A DNA stretch of 25,984 bases from CAYFVR01 sp964346545 (GCA_964346545.1 CAYFVR010000026.1:1-25984); one strand, 5' to 3'. Counted from the first letter of the stretch, positions 13,811 to 21,640 are shown. Translations and numbers: made by a program. The notes: a model not told the origin generated them from the letters alone.

Positions 13811-15895
13811 ATGAAGGCCGACATTCAGAAGGTGCGAAATATCGGCATCAGCGCACACATCGACTCGGGGAAGACCACCCTGACCGAGCGGATTTTGTTT
13901 TACACCAAGCGGATTCACGCCATCCACGACGTCAAGGGCAAGGACGGCGTGGGGGCCACCATGGACTCCATGGAGCTGGAGAAGGAGCGGGGCATCACCA
14001 TCGCCTCCGCCGCGACGTTCTGCGAATGGGCGGGGCACGAAATCAACATCATCGACACCCCGGGCCACGTGGACTTCACCATCGAGGTGGAGCGCAGCCT
14101 TCGGGTGCTCGACGGCGCCATCCTGGTGCTGTGCAGCGTCGGCGGCGTCCAGTCCCAGTCCATCACCGTGGACCAGCAGATGCGCCGGTATCAGGTTCCC
14201 TGCATCGCCTTCGTGAACAAGTGCGACCGCGGCGGCGCCAATCCGTTCCGGGTGTTGAATCAGCTCCGGGACAAGCTCGGCCACAACGCCGTCCCCATGC
14301 AGATGCCCATCGGCCTGGAGGCCGGCTTCGAGGGCGTGGTGGATCTGGCCGCCATGAAGGCGATCTATTTCGACGGCGAAAGCGGCGACGAGGTCCGTAC
14401 GACGGAGATTCCGGCCGAATTTTTGGAAGAGGCCCGGCGGCGACGCGAGGAGCTGCTGGACGCCGCCTCGGTTTTTTCCGACGAGCTGACCGAAGCCATT
14501 CTGGAAGAAAAAGAGGTTCCGGCCGACATGTTGCTGTCCGCCGTTCGCGAGGGCGTTCTCGTTCGGGAAATCACCCCGGTCTTCATGGGTTCCGCCTACA
14601 AAAACAAGGGCGTGCAGCCGCTGCTGGACGCCGTGACCCGGCTTCTGCCCTGTCCGGCCGAGGTGACCAACGAGGCGCTGGACATGGAGCGGGGCGAAGA
14701 GCCGGTCCGGCTGGATAGCGATCCCAAAAAACCCATGGTTTCTCTCGCCTTCAAGCTGGAGGACGGCGCGTACGGACAGCTCACCTACATCCGGGTGTAC
14801 CAGGGGACGCTGGCCAAGGGCGACACCATTTACAACGTTCGAACCGGGAAGAAGGTCAAGGTGGGCCGGGTGGTCCGGATGCACGCGGACCAGATGGAGG
14901 AGATCGACAAAATTCCGTCCGGCTACATCGGCGCCCTGTTCGGGATCGACTGCGCCTCGGGCGACACCTTCGCCGGGCCGGGGACCTCCCTGACCATGAC
15001 CTCCATGTACGTGCCCCAGCCGGTCATCTCCCTGGCCATCGTGCCCAAGGACAACAAGTCCCAGATCAACATGTCCAAGGCGCTCAACCGGTTTTCCAAG
15101 GAAGATCCCACCTTCAAGACCTTCGTGGACGACGAAACCGGGGACACCATCATTTCCGGCATGGGCGAGCTTCACCTGGAGGTCTACGTGGAGCGGATGC
15201 GGCGGGAATACAAGGCCGAGGTGGAAACCGGCGCGCCCCGGGTCGCCTACCGGGAGACCATCACCCAGCGGGCCGATTTCAACTACACCCACAAGAAGCA
15301 GACCGGCGGCGCGGGCCAGTTCGGCCGGGTGGCCGGATACATGGAGCCCTGCGAGGAGACCTTCGAGTTCGTCAACGAGGTCACCGGCGGATCCGTCCCC
15401 ACCCAGTACATTTCCGCCTGCGAAAAGGGGTTCAAGGCCCGCATGGAGAAGGGGCCAAAGATGGAGTATCCGGTGACCGGCGTACGGGTGGTGCTGAACG
15501 ACGGATCCTCCCACGCCGTGGATTCCTCCGAAATGGCGTTTCAGGCGGCGGCCCGGGGCGCGTTTCTGGAGGCCTACAACAAGGCCAAGCCGGTGATTCA
15601 CGAGCCCATCATGAAGGTGGTCGTCGAATCGCCCACCGAGTTCCAGGGCACGGTGATGGGGACTCTCAACCAGCGGCGAGGGATCATCGTCGGCACCCAG
15701 GAAGAGGGGCCGATGTGCGTGATCGAGGCCTTGGTGCCCCTTTCCGAAATGTTCGGCTACTCCACGATTCTGCGTTCCTCCACCCAGGGCAAGGCCCAGT
15801 TCACCATGGAGTTTTCGGCGTACAAACAGGTGCCCCAGTCGGTGGCCGAAGAGCTGATCAAGCGCGCGGGGGACGAAAAGAAGAATGTGGCGTAG
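13811..15895 (+). CDS. fusA: Elongation factor G, spd/mitochondrial type
   Basis: EF-G is the GTPase that moves tRNAs and mRNA through the ribosome. The 694-residue product has the P-loop AHIDSGKT at residues 15-22, the switch I ERGITI motif, DTPGHVDF, the NKCD guanine-specificity motif (usually NKMD or NKLD), and all later EF-G domains, including the GELHLEVYVERMRREY and FGYSTILRSSTQGKA segments. ISAHIDSGKTTLTERILFYT, GKDGVGATMDSMELE and VLCSVGGVQSQSITV resemble mitochondrial EFG1 and the spdEFG1 proteins of spirochetes, planctomycetes and deltaproteobacteria more than the standard bacterial EF-G. The ATG at 13811 follows AAAGGGGAAAAGG; an in-frame ATG at 13754 lacks a ribosome-binding site. 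No rpsL, rpsG or tuf genes neighbour it, so this is not the str operon. A second EF-G gene elsewhere is likely. Confidence 0.95.
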   Translation: MKADIQKVRNIGISAHIDSGKTTLTERILFYTKRIHAIHDVKGKDGVGATMDSMELEKERGITIASAATFCEWAGHEINIIDTPGHVDFTIEVERSLRVLDGAILVLCSVGGVQSQSITVDQQMRRYQVPCIAFVNKCDRGGANPFRVLNQLRDKLGHNAVPMQMPIGLEAGFEGVVDLAAMKAIYFDGESGDEVRTTEIPAEFLEEARRRREELLDAASVFSDELTEAILEEKEVPADMLLSAVREGVLVREITPVFMGSAYKNKGVQPLLDAVTRLLPCPAEVTNEALDMERGEEPVRLDSDPKKPMVSLAFKLEDGAYGQLTYIRVYQGTLAKGDTIYNVRTGKKVKVGRVVRMHADQMEEIDKIPSGYIGALFGIDCASGDTFAGPGTSLTMTSMYVPQPVISLAIVPKDNKSQINMSKALNRFSKEDPTFKTFVDDETGDTIISGMGELHLEVYVERMRREYKAEVETGAPRVAYRETITQRADFNYTHKKQTGGAGQFGRVAGYMEPCEETFEFVNEVTGGSVPTQYISACEKGFKARMEKGPKMEYPVTGVRVVLNDGSSHAVDSSEMAFQAAARGAFLEAYNKAKPVIHEPIMKVVVESPTEFQGTVMGTLNQRRGIIVGTQEEGPMCVIEALVPLSEMFGYSTILRSSTQGKAQFTMEFSAYKQVPQSVAEELIKRAGDEKKNVA

Positions 15896-15950
15896 GTCCC
15901 CGCGGCCCCGAACGGCCCAGGTCATCCACATCAAGGAAAGGAATTTCACC

Positions 15951-16670
15951 ATGATGAAAAACGATATCATCCGAAGGAACCCCCTGCGGATGATGGGGTA
16001 CGACACCGACGACATTCTGGCCCCCGGCCGGTTCGGGGCGCTGATGGCCCGGGCGGGCATCGGGAAGACCGCGTTTCTGGTCCAAATCGCCCTGGACAAG
16101 ATGCTTCGGGACAAGAACGTCCTCCACATCAGCCTCAGCGAGCCGGTGGACAAGGTTTGTCTCTGGTACGAGGAGGTCTTCCGGAACGTGGCGGCCGTCT
16201 GCGGACAGACCAAGCTCGATTCGCTGTGGGAAAACATTCTTCCCAAACGGTTCGTGATGACCTTCAAGGCCGAAGGGTTCAGCGTGCCCAAGCTGGAGGA
16301 GCGGATCACCGATTTGACCGAGCAGGACATTTTTCTGCCCCAGACCCTGCTGATCGACGGCATGTCCTTCGAGGACACGGCCCGGTCCACCTTCACGGCG
16401 ATCGGGGAGCTGGCCCTCCGGTTTTCGTTGCCGGTCTGGTTCACGGTTCGCACCCATCGGCATCAGTCTCCCGCCGACGACGGGATGCCGTTCCAGATGT
16501 TGAACGTGGCCGATCTGTTCGACGTGGCCATCGGGCTTCAGCCCGAGGGCCAGCGGATCACGGTGCGTCCGGTCAAGGGAGGCCCCCCGGGGGCGGGAGC
16601 GGGCTCGTTCGTGGAGCTGGACCCCTCCACCTTGCTCGTCAACGACCCGCCCCAGGAAACCGCCGTTTGA
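15951..16670 (+). CDS. Uncharacterised RecA/KaiC-like P-loop protein
   Basis: The 239-residue protein has a Walker A-like motif ARAGIGKTAF at residues 33-42 (the first glycine of the consensus is replaced by Ala33) and a Walker B-like strand QTLLIDGM with Asp136. Its layout, a P-loop close to the N-terminus followed by VLHISLSEPVDKV and a later strand VWFTVRTHRHQS, resembles RecA/KaiC/RadA-type ATPase cores. No DNA-binding or membrane domain is visible. I do not recognise a named family; homologues in Desulfobacterota are probably listed as hypothetical cytoplasmic proteins. The ATG at 15951 (or 15954) is preceded by AAGGAAAGGA. It starts 55 bases after fusA on the same strand and is probably co-transcribed with it. 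The biological role is unknown. Confidence 0.75.
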   Translation: MMKNDIIRRNPLRMMGYDTDDILAPGRFGALMARAGIGKTAFLVQIALDKMLRDKNVLHISLSEPVDKVCLWYEEVFRNVAAVCGQTKLDSLWENILPKRFVMTFKAEGFSVPKLEERITDLTEQDIFLPQTLLIDGMSFEDTARSTFTAIGELALRFSLPVWFTVRTHRHQSPADDGMPFQMLNVADLFDVAIGLQPEGQRITVRPVKGGPPGAGAGSFVELDPSTLLVNDPPQETAV

Positions 16671-16678
16671 TTTCGCCC

Positions 16679-16708
16679 GCGGCGGGCGGCCCGGAAACCG
16701 CCCGCCGC
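16679..16708. terminator. First of three hairpins after the P-loop gene
   Basis: GCGGCGGGCGG (16679-16689) pairs perfectly with CCGCCCGCCGC (16698-16708), an 11-bp all-GC stem with an eight-base loop, starting nine bases after the stop codon. There is no T-tract beyond TT. It may block RNA polymerase or protect the 3' end of the mRNA. Confidence 0.55.
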
Positions 16709-16718
16709 TTCGACGCGT

Positions 16719-16744
16719 GTTTGCGGCGGCGTCCCGCCGCAAAC
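16719..16744. terminator. Second of three hairpins between convergent genes
   Basis: GTTTGCGGCGG (16719-16729) pairs perfectly with CCGCCGCAAAC (16734-16744) around a CGTC tetraloop, and is followed by CGGTTTT. It is a compact, stable hairpin with a short T-run, fitting a plus-strand terminator. Confidence 0.55.
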
Positions 16745-16793
16745 CGGTTTTCGTGGACGAGGGACGGGGGAATTCGGCCGCGCGCGAAAACAT

Positions 16794-16841
16794 GAAACGG
16801 CCGGCCAAGGGAGGCGAGCATCTCTCTTGGCCGGCCGTTTC
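16794..16841. terminator. Third, longest hairpin; probable bidirectional terminator
   Basis: A 20-bp stem with a single G-U wobble is formed by 16794-16813 and 16822-16841 (core AAACGGCCGGCCAAG), with an eight-base loop. The stem ends in AAA on one side and TTT on the other, so both strands end in a short T-run, as expected for a terminator serving the plus-strand P-loop gene and the minus-strand FHA gene. Confidence 0.7.
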
Positions 16842-16924
16842 GCGTTCGGGGGTTCCGGCGCGGCGGGAAGGGGCGAGCCGGTCGTTTCGGGGCCGTTCTT
16901 CCGGATGGAACCGCGGAATCGAGG

Positions 16925-17398
16925 TCAGTCCTTCAGGACGAAGTGGATGGCCTTGGGATGCTCCGGGTCGCCCTTGCGGCCCAGGGTGATGAAGCCGCTT
17001 CCCTCCAGCGGGATCTCGTCCCGCCGCAGGTTCACCCCCTTTTTGCCTTCCATGAGGACGAAGGTGCCGTTGGTGGAATGATCGATCAGGACGAACGCGC
17101 CTTCCCGGTATTCGATGCGGGCATGGGAGCGGGACACCCGGGTGTCGATCACCTCCAGGTCGTTGTGTTCCTGCCGGCCCATGGTGATGGTGGGGCGGGT
17201 CTGGTTCAGCGCCAGCAGCTGCTCGCCAAACCGGATTTCCATGCGGGTGGGCGTGGATTTTTCGGGCGCGGCCTTGGGCGGCGGAACCGTCAGCCGAAGC
17301 GGGTCGCCGCAGGCGTCGCACCGCACGATCTCCGCCGAGGACACTTTGGCCGGATCGACCACGTTTCGGGTTCCGCATTCTTCGCAAAAGACGATCAT
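16925..17398 (-). CDS. FHA-domain protein with N-terminal zinc ribbon
   Basis: The 157-residue protein opens with a two-CxxC zinc ribbon (Cys5, Cys8, Cys27, Cys30), then a Pro-rich linker to about residue 50, then a forkhead-associated (FHA) domain that binds phosphothreonine peptides. FHA signature residues are present: ITMGR, the SRSHARIEYREG segment, and DHSTNGTFV. It probably reads a Ser/Thr kinase signal and docks a partner. No kinase or phosphatase gene lies in the window. The ATG at 17398 has no strong ribosome-binding site; being about 30 bases after the coiled-coil gene, it may depend on translation from there. It appears to be the last gene of the mglA run, and hairpins lie beyond it. 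The partner and role are unknown. Confidence 0.85.
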   Translation of the reverse strand: MIVFCEECGTRNVVDPAKVSSAEIVRCDACGDPLRLTVPPPKAAPEKSTPTRMEIRFGEQLLALNQTRPTITMGRQEHNDLEVIDTRVSRSHARIEYREGAFVLIDHSTNGTFVLMEGKKGVNLRRDEIPLEGSGFITLGRKGDPEHPKAIHFVLKD

Positions 17399-17428
17399 GA
17401 TGGGGAGGAATGTTCTCTTCCGGGAAGA

Positions 17429-18250
17429 TTACCGATTTTCGGAAATCCGCTGGAGGTCTTCGCGGAGGGCGCGAAGCTCCTCCTGAACGGTTTTCTGGAG
17501 GCCGTGGATGGCCTGGAGGATTTCCTGGTGGCGCGCGCCGGCGGCGTCTCCGACGGCCGGGGCGGTTTCCGGAAGCCGCATCATGGCCGGATTCGATTCC
17601 GGCATCCGAGGCTCGACGGTTTCCGGCGTCTCGGCGGCCGCTCCTTCCGGAGCTTCGGCGGTTTTTCGGCCGGCGCCGGGGGTTTTGATCTCTTCCTTGA
17701 GCTTCTTGTACTGGTTGACTTGGCCGACCAGCCGCTTTTTCTTTTCCGCCTCGCTCATTTCGGTGGACGTCAGGGCCAGCTCGAAGTTCTCGTAGACGGA
17801 ATTGAGCAGCCGGATCGATTCCGGATGGGCATCGGCCCGTTTTTTCCGGATGTATTTTCCCAGCGAACCCAGCAGTTGGAGAAAGGCCACCGCGATTTTG
17901 TCGGAACGGTGGGTTTCCTCCAGTTTTCGGATTTCCTCCCCGAGCTTTTGCATCACCTGGTCGGTGATTTCCCACTCCAAAGAGAGAATGACGGATTTCA
18001 GGTCGTTGATGGGGGAAGTTGCCATTTTGGGCTTCTCGCGCGCGGGTTTCCGATCCGTTTTTCGGGGCGGTTCGTCTTCTTCTTCGCCAAAAAAACGATC
18101 GAGTCGCTGTTCGACTTCGGCGCCGGGCGCCTCTTCGGCGGTCTCCGGGGACGAAGGGGCGGACGAATCCGAACCGTCGTCGGAGCCGAAGAGGTCGTCG
18201 AGGCGGCTGTCCACCTGTTCGGTGATTCCGGTGCTGTCGTTGGAGGCCAA
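17429..18250 (-). CDS. Uncharacterised acidic/coiled-coil protein in the mglA cluster
   Basis: The 273-residue protein has no family I can name. The first ~75 residues are acidic and low-complexity, with a repeated motif: VDSRLDDLFG near residue 13 and VEQRLDRFFG near residue 46. A conserved-looking helical domain follows at about 78-190 (INDLKSVILSLEWEITDQVM, LLGSLGKYIRKKR, LLNSVYENFELAL), then a disordered Ala/Pro/Glu linker and a final coiled coil (ILQAIHGLQKTVQEELRALR). The two short repeats suggest a linear motif for binding a partner, perhaps the neighbouring GTPase or roadblock protein. Translation starts at TTG (18250), with GAGGGAG about ten bases upstream. Its place between the roadblock gene and the FHA gene makes a role in the same polarity or signalling unit likely but unproven. 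Confidence 0.75.
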   Translation of the reverse strand: MASNDSTGITEQVDSRLDDLFGSDDGSDSSAPSSPETAEEAPGAEVEQRLDRFFGEEEDEPPRKTDRKPAREKPKMATSPINDLKSVILSLEWEITDQVMQKLGEEIRKLEETHRSDKIAVAFLQLLGSLGKYIRKKRADAHPESIRLLNSVYENFELALTSTEMSEAEKKKRLVGQVNQYKKLKEEIKTPGAGRKTAEAPEGAAAETPETVEPRMPESNPAMMRLPETAPAVGDAAGARHQEILQAIHGLQKTVQEELRALREDLQRISENR

Positions 18251-18301
18251 TGTCCCGTTCTCCCTCTGCCGGAGTTTTTCCGGCAGGTCGGCGATCTTCT
18301 A

Positions 18302-18724
18302 TTATTTCCAGACTTCTTTGATTTTTTCGACGGCTTCGGCCACCTTCAGCCGCAACAGCCCCAGAGAGACTTGTTTGCCGAAAATGGAGATCAGCAGAAA
18401 GTCGTTCTGGACCTTGCTGAAATGGATGCTTTCCTTTTCCCCCTTGTGAAACAGGAGGGAAAATTCATCTTCGCCGACGATTTTGGCCATGGTGTCCACG
18501 GCCGCGAAATTGGCCGAGGCGAGGGCCGCCAGAGAGTAGACGTCGTGTTCGCAGTTCCCGTTGTCTCCCTTGGCGATGATGTTGCCGGCCATGTCTATCA
18601 GCAGCACGCTGTGAACGCCGCTTTCCACCAGGTCTTCCTGCAGAACATGTTCGATCTGGTCAAGTTGTTCCTGGCCCAGCGTGTACTCCGAGAAGGTAAT
18701 GCCGTCGTCGTATTCGGGTGCCAA
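18302..18724 (-). CDS. Roadblock/LC7-domain protein (MglB-like)
   Basis: The 140-residue product is a single Roadblock/LC7 domain: an N-terminal helix (LGQEQLDQIEHVLQEDLVES), the strand pair VHSVLLIDMAGNIIAKGDNG, the central helix SLAALASANFAAVDTMAKIV and the later strands FLLISIFGKQVSLGLLRLKV. Such proteins regulate Ras-like GTPases; MglB is the GTPase-activating partner of MglA in Myxococcus. The gene begins at TTG (18724), 14 bases after the mglA stop, with an AGGGAGGAAAGG ribosome-binding site, which decides the start. Being adjacent to and downstream of mglA, it is probably the cognate MglA regulator. MglB itself is similar in size, but I cannot tell from sequence whether this is MglB or a related roadblock type, so I give no symbol. 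Confidence 0.88.
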   Translation of the reverse strand: MAPEYDDGITFSEYTLGQEQLDQIEHVLQEDLVESGVHSVLLIDMAGNIIAKGDNGNCEHDVYSLAALASANFAAVDTMAKIVGEDEFSLLFHKGEKESIHFSKVQNDFLLISIFGKQVSLGLLRLKVAEAVEKIKEVWK

Positions 18725-18738
18725 TTTGCCTTTCCTCC

Positions 18739-19344
18739 CTATTTGAGTACCTTCTGCAAGGAAGCCATGGTTAAGGAGACGATTTTTTTCAGCGTGGGGA
18801 TCACGTTTTCTCCGGAAACGGCGCTGGCCCCGAAGGACGGGACTTTGAGCTGGCTGTTCAAGTCCTTGTCCATCCGCTCCATCGACATGATCTGCACGCC
18901 TTCCTTTTCCAGGTCCCGCTTGTTGTACTGAAGCACCAGCGGCACCTTGAAGATGCTTTTTTTGTAGATGGCCAGATTTTCCTGAAGGTTTTTGAGGGCC
19001 ATGAGATTCTTTTCCCGCTGGCTCACCTGGGAATCGGCGACGAACACCATGCCGTCCACCCCCTTCAGCACCAGCCGCCGCGTGGCGTTGTACTTGACCT
19101 GGCCGGGAACGGTGTACAGTTGAATCCGGACGTCGTATCCCATGATTTTGCCGATGTCGAAAGGCAGAAAGTCGAAGAAGAGGGTCCGGTCCCCATGGGT
19201 CTTGATGCTGACCATGTCGGACTTGATCCGTTCCCGAAACTTGCCGTAGACATATTCCAGGTTGGTGGTTTTTCCACCCCGTCCGGGACCGTAGAAGACG
19301 ACTTTTGCCTGGACCTCTTTGTTCTTCAGATTGACGAACGCCAA
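18739..19344 (-). CDS. mglA: MglA-family small Ras-like GTPase
   Basis: MglA is a cytoplasmic GTPase that sets cell polarity and directs motility machinery such as type IV pili in Myxococcus. The 201-residue product has the P-loop GPGRGGKT at residues 19-26, the THGDRTLFFDF segment that follows switch I, the family-specific TVPGQ at 78-82 in place of the usual DxxG, the NKRD specificity motif at 141-144 and a G5-like SAVSG near 170. The start is the TTG at 19344 (MAFVNLKNKEVQAK, a typical MglA N-terminus), preceded by GGGGAGGG; the open frame upstream is not conserved. It leads a four-gene run with the roadblock, coiled-coil and FHA genes. No type IV pilus retraction gene is in the window, but gspE and gspF lie about 3-6 kb away on the other strand. 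Confidence 0.95.
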   Translation of the reverse strand: MAFVNLKNKEVQAKVVFYGPGRGGKTTNLEYVYGKFRERIKSDMVSIKTHGDRTLFFDFLPFDIGKIMGYDVRIQLYTVPGQVKYNATRRLVLKGVDGMVFVADSQVSQREKNLMALKNLQENLAIYKKSIFKVPLVLQYNKRDLEKEGVQIMSMERMDKDLNSQLKVPSFGASAVSGENVIPTLKKIVSLTMASLQKVLK

Positions 19345-19769
19345 CGTAAAACCCTCCCCGCCGTGGAATGTGCCGCAGTCCAAGGGGAACCTCCCGCCAT
19401 TTTCGGCGGGAACCAATGCGCGAACCGCTCCAGATCCGAATCCTTCTTCCGCAATATGTCCATCCCGCGCCGCGGGGGCCGTTCGCGAACGGGCGAACCG
19501 TTCGGCCGGCGCGTCGAAACCCGCCAATGGCGATCGAAACCTCCGTAGGCCTTTTCCCCGTCTCGTTTTTGGGCTTCCGGCCTTCCACCCGGCGGAACGG
19601 CGCCCCGCCACAAAAATGCCGATGAAGGAGCGAAAGCGGGAATCGGTGGATTGCCGAGAATTTCCGGCGAGGCCGAATCATTCCGATCGGAGAGCCGTTG
19701 CTTCCGGCGGGTCGAGGGTCCGGGGAATCCGGTTTTTTTGCAAAAATTAAAGGGGTTTTTGCGTGTTTC

Positions 19770-19786
19770 AGACCCCATTTGGGTCT
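19770..19786. promoter_or_regulatory. Dyad centred on the predicted mglA start site
   Basis: AGACCC and GGGTCT form a perfect six-base inverted repeat around CATTT. The centre, 19778, coincides with the transcription start predicted from the minus-strand promoter, a position where a repressor would block initiation. It could equally be a leader hairpin. Confidence 0.4.
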
Positions 19787-19814
19787 TATAGCATTTCGTC
19801 TCGCACCCGGTCAA
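19785..19814 (-). promoter_or_regulatory. Predicted promoter of the mglA operon
   Basis: On the minus strand TTGACC (19814-19809), an 18-base spacer and TATAAG (19790-19785) form a sigma70-like promoter. TGC directly before TATAAG provides an extended -10 element. The leader to the mglA TTG would be about 430 nt, unusually long, so another promoter closer to the gene is possible. Confidence 0.5.
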
Positions 19815-19903
19815 TACTTGCCTATAACCCGATCCCAACCAAAACACAAGAATTTCGGACCTTATGGAACGTCAACGGTGGAAAATCGGTTTTCATCCCC
19901 GGC

Positions 19904-19932
19904 TTGACGGTTTTGCCTCGGGTTCCTATGAT
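19904..19932 (+). promoter_or_regulatory. Predicted sigma70-type promoter of pgi
   Basis: TTGACG (19904-19909), a 17-base spacer and TATGAT (19927-19932) make a near-consensus promoter. The start site would be near 19939, giving a 60-nt leader to the ATG at 20000. Confidence 0.7.
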
Positions 19933-19999
19933 ACATTTTTCGATTCAGCATCCGCGCAACCTTCTTTTTCCAATTTTCCATCGCAAGGAGAACTCCCCA

Positions 20000-21640
20000 A
20001 TGGTTCGCACCCCACCGACCCGGCTTCCGGCCTGGCGCGCTCTGGAAGAACGGGCCCGAAAAATGGAACGGCCCGAACGACACCTCCGCCGTTTGCTGTC
20101 CGAGCCGAACCGCCTTTCCGATTTTTCCGCTTCCGGCGGCGGGCTGTTTTTCGACTATTCCCGCCAGCGGATGGACGGCGAAATCCGGGATCTTCTGCTG
20201 GAGCTGGCCGAGGCTCGGGAGGTCCGCCGGACCTTCGGCCGCATGATGGAAGGCGAGGCGTTGAACGTTACCGAAGGCCGGGCCGCGCTTCACACGGCAA
20301 CTCGCAGATTCGGGGCGGAACCGGTTCGCGCGGGCGACGCGGACGTGATGCCGGACATCCGCGCGGTGCGGGAACAGATGGCCGCCTTCGCGACGGAGGT
20401 CCATGGGGGCGGATTTCGGGGGAGCACCGGAAAACGGTTTCGGCATGTGGTGGTGGTCGGGATCGGCGGCTCCTACCTGGGCGCGGAATTCGTGGCCAAC
20501 GCCCTGGAGGTCGACGCGGACAAGGGGGTTTCGCTTCATTTTCTGGCCAACGTGGACATCCACCACTTTGGCGGAATCGTCCGCCGGATCGATCCGGAGG
20601 CGACCTTGTGGGTGGTGGTTTCCAAAAGCTACACCACCGCCGAAACCTTGGCCAACGCCCGTCAGATTTACGCCTTTCTCGCCGAATCCGGCCTGGAGCC
20701 CGCCCGGCACGTGGCGACCGTCACCAGCAAGGGAAGTCCGGGCGACGACCCGGCCAATCCCGTGGCGGCCACATTTCACATGTTCGACTATATCGGCGGG
20801 AGGTACAGCGTCTGTTCCGCGGTGGGGGGCGTTCCCTTGAGCCTTTACCTGGGATGGGAACGGTTTGAATCCTTCCTGCGGGGCGCGGAGGAGATGGATT
20901 TGCACGCCCGGGACGCCGCGCCCGCCGAAAACCTTCCTCTCCTGGCGGCGCTGACCGGCATCTGGAACAACAATTTTCTGGGATATCCCGCGCTGGCCGT
21001 CATTCCCTACGCGGAGCCGCTGAATCGACTGGCTTCCCACGTCCAGCAACTGTACATGGAAAGCAACGGAAAGCGGGTGACCGCCGAGGGGGAGCCGGTG
21101 GATTTCGACACCGGCGTGGTGGTGTTCGGCGAACCCGGCACCAACGCCCAGCACTCCTTTTTTCAACTGGCCCACCAGGGACGTCCGTTTCCCATCGAAT
21201 TCATCGGCGCGCTTCGCTCCCGGTATCCGCAATACGCCGAAACGTCCCGAGGCGTCACCAACCATCAGGAGCTGTGGGCCAACCTCGTGTCCCAGCCCAT
21301 GGCGCTGGCCCTGGGGCGGGATCACGAGGACCCGGCGCGCCGGTTTCCCGGAAATCGGCCGTCCTCCACCCTCCTGCTGACGGAACTCGCGCCGAAAGAC
21401 ATCGGCCGCCTTCTCGCGTTTTACGAGGCGCGCACGGTCTACGAGGCCTTCGCATGGGGCGTCAACCCGTTCGACCAGTTCGGCGTGGAGCTGGGGAAAA
21501 CCATGGCCGAGGACGCGCGCCAGGCCATGGCCCGGCACAACGAGACCGGCGCGCGCCCCCCGGCGGAGCTGGACCCCTATCGGCGGTTTTACCTGGAGCG
21601 GCTTTTCGAGGGGGCGCTTCCGGGGGACGCGGAGGAATAG
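20000..21640 (+). CDS. pgi: Glucose-6-phosphate isomerase
   Basis: This enzyme interconverts glucose-6-phosphate and fructose-6-phosphate in glycolysis and gluconeogenesis. The 546-residue product has the two sugar-isomerase (SIS) folds. Recognised motifs: GIGGSYLGAEF from residue 154, VVSKSYTTAETLANA, IWNNNFLGYPALAVIPY, QLYMESNGKRV with the catalytic-region MESNGK at 353-358, GEPGTNAQHSFFQL from 377 with its His385, and NPFDQFGVELGK ending at Lys500, the lysine that closes the active site. The SYLG form of the first motif, instead of SDLG, occurs in other bacterial Pgi proteins. The ATG at 20000 follows AAGGAG by nine bases; the open frame upstream of it is not conserved. The gene has its own promoter and is divergent from mglA. 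It may feed the UDP-glucose route used by the dehydrogenase at 5679, although they are not adjacent. Confidence 0.95.
   Translation: MVRTPPTRLPAWRALEERARKMERPERHLRRLLSEPNRLSDFSASGGGLFFDYSRQRMDGEIRDLLLELAEAREVRRTFGRMMEGEALNVTEGRAALHTATRRFGAEPVRAGDADVMPDIRAVREQMAAFATEVHGGGFRGSTGKRFRHVVVVGIGGSYLGAEFVANALEVDADKGVSLHFLANVDIHHFGGIVRRIDPEATLWVVVSKSYTTAETLANARQIYAFLAESGLEPARHVATVTSKGSPGDDPANPVAATFHMFDYIGGRYSVCSAVGGVPLSLYLGWERFESFLRGAEEMDLHARDAAPAENLPLLAALTGIWNNNFLGYPALAVIPYAEPLNRLASHVQQLYMESNGKRVTAEGEPVDFDTGVVVFGEPGTNAQHSFFQLAHQGRPFPIEFIGALRSRYPQYAETSRGVTNHQELWANLVSQPMALALGRDHEDPARRFPGNRPSSTLLLTELAPKDIGRLLAFYEARTVYEAFAWGVNPFDQFGVELGKTMAEDARQAMARHNETGARPPAELDPYRRFYLERLFEGALPGDAEE

Larger units (their letters stand above)
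19345..19999. other. Intergenic region between divergent mglA and pgi
   Basis: This 655-bp stretch has no supported gene. It contains a minus-strand promoter for the mglA run (19785-19814), a six-bp dyad centred on that promoter's predicted start (19770-19786), and a strong plus-strand promoter for pgi (19904-19932). Its middle section near 19735-19800 is noticeably AT-richer than the genes around it. Open frames here lack conserved features. Confidence 0.65.

Noticed and set aside
13787..16453. Long minus-strand open frame across fusA
   Set aside because: Antisense shadow caused by high GC and codon bias; the protein is His/Gly/Leu-rich with no domain, while fusA on the plus strand is certain.
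19600..19760. Short plus-strand frames in the mglA-pgi gap
   Set aside because: No ribosome-binding site and Arg-rich composition typical of chance frames; promoter elements explain the region better.
20459..20480. SYLG instead of SDLG in the first glucose-6-phosphate isomerase motif
   Set aside because: The SYLG form is known in other bacterial Pgi proteins, and all later active-site motifs are intact, so it is not a defect.
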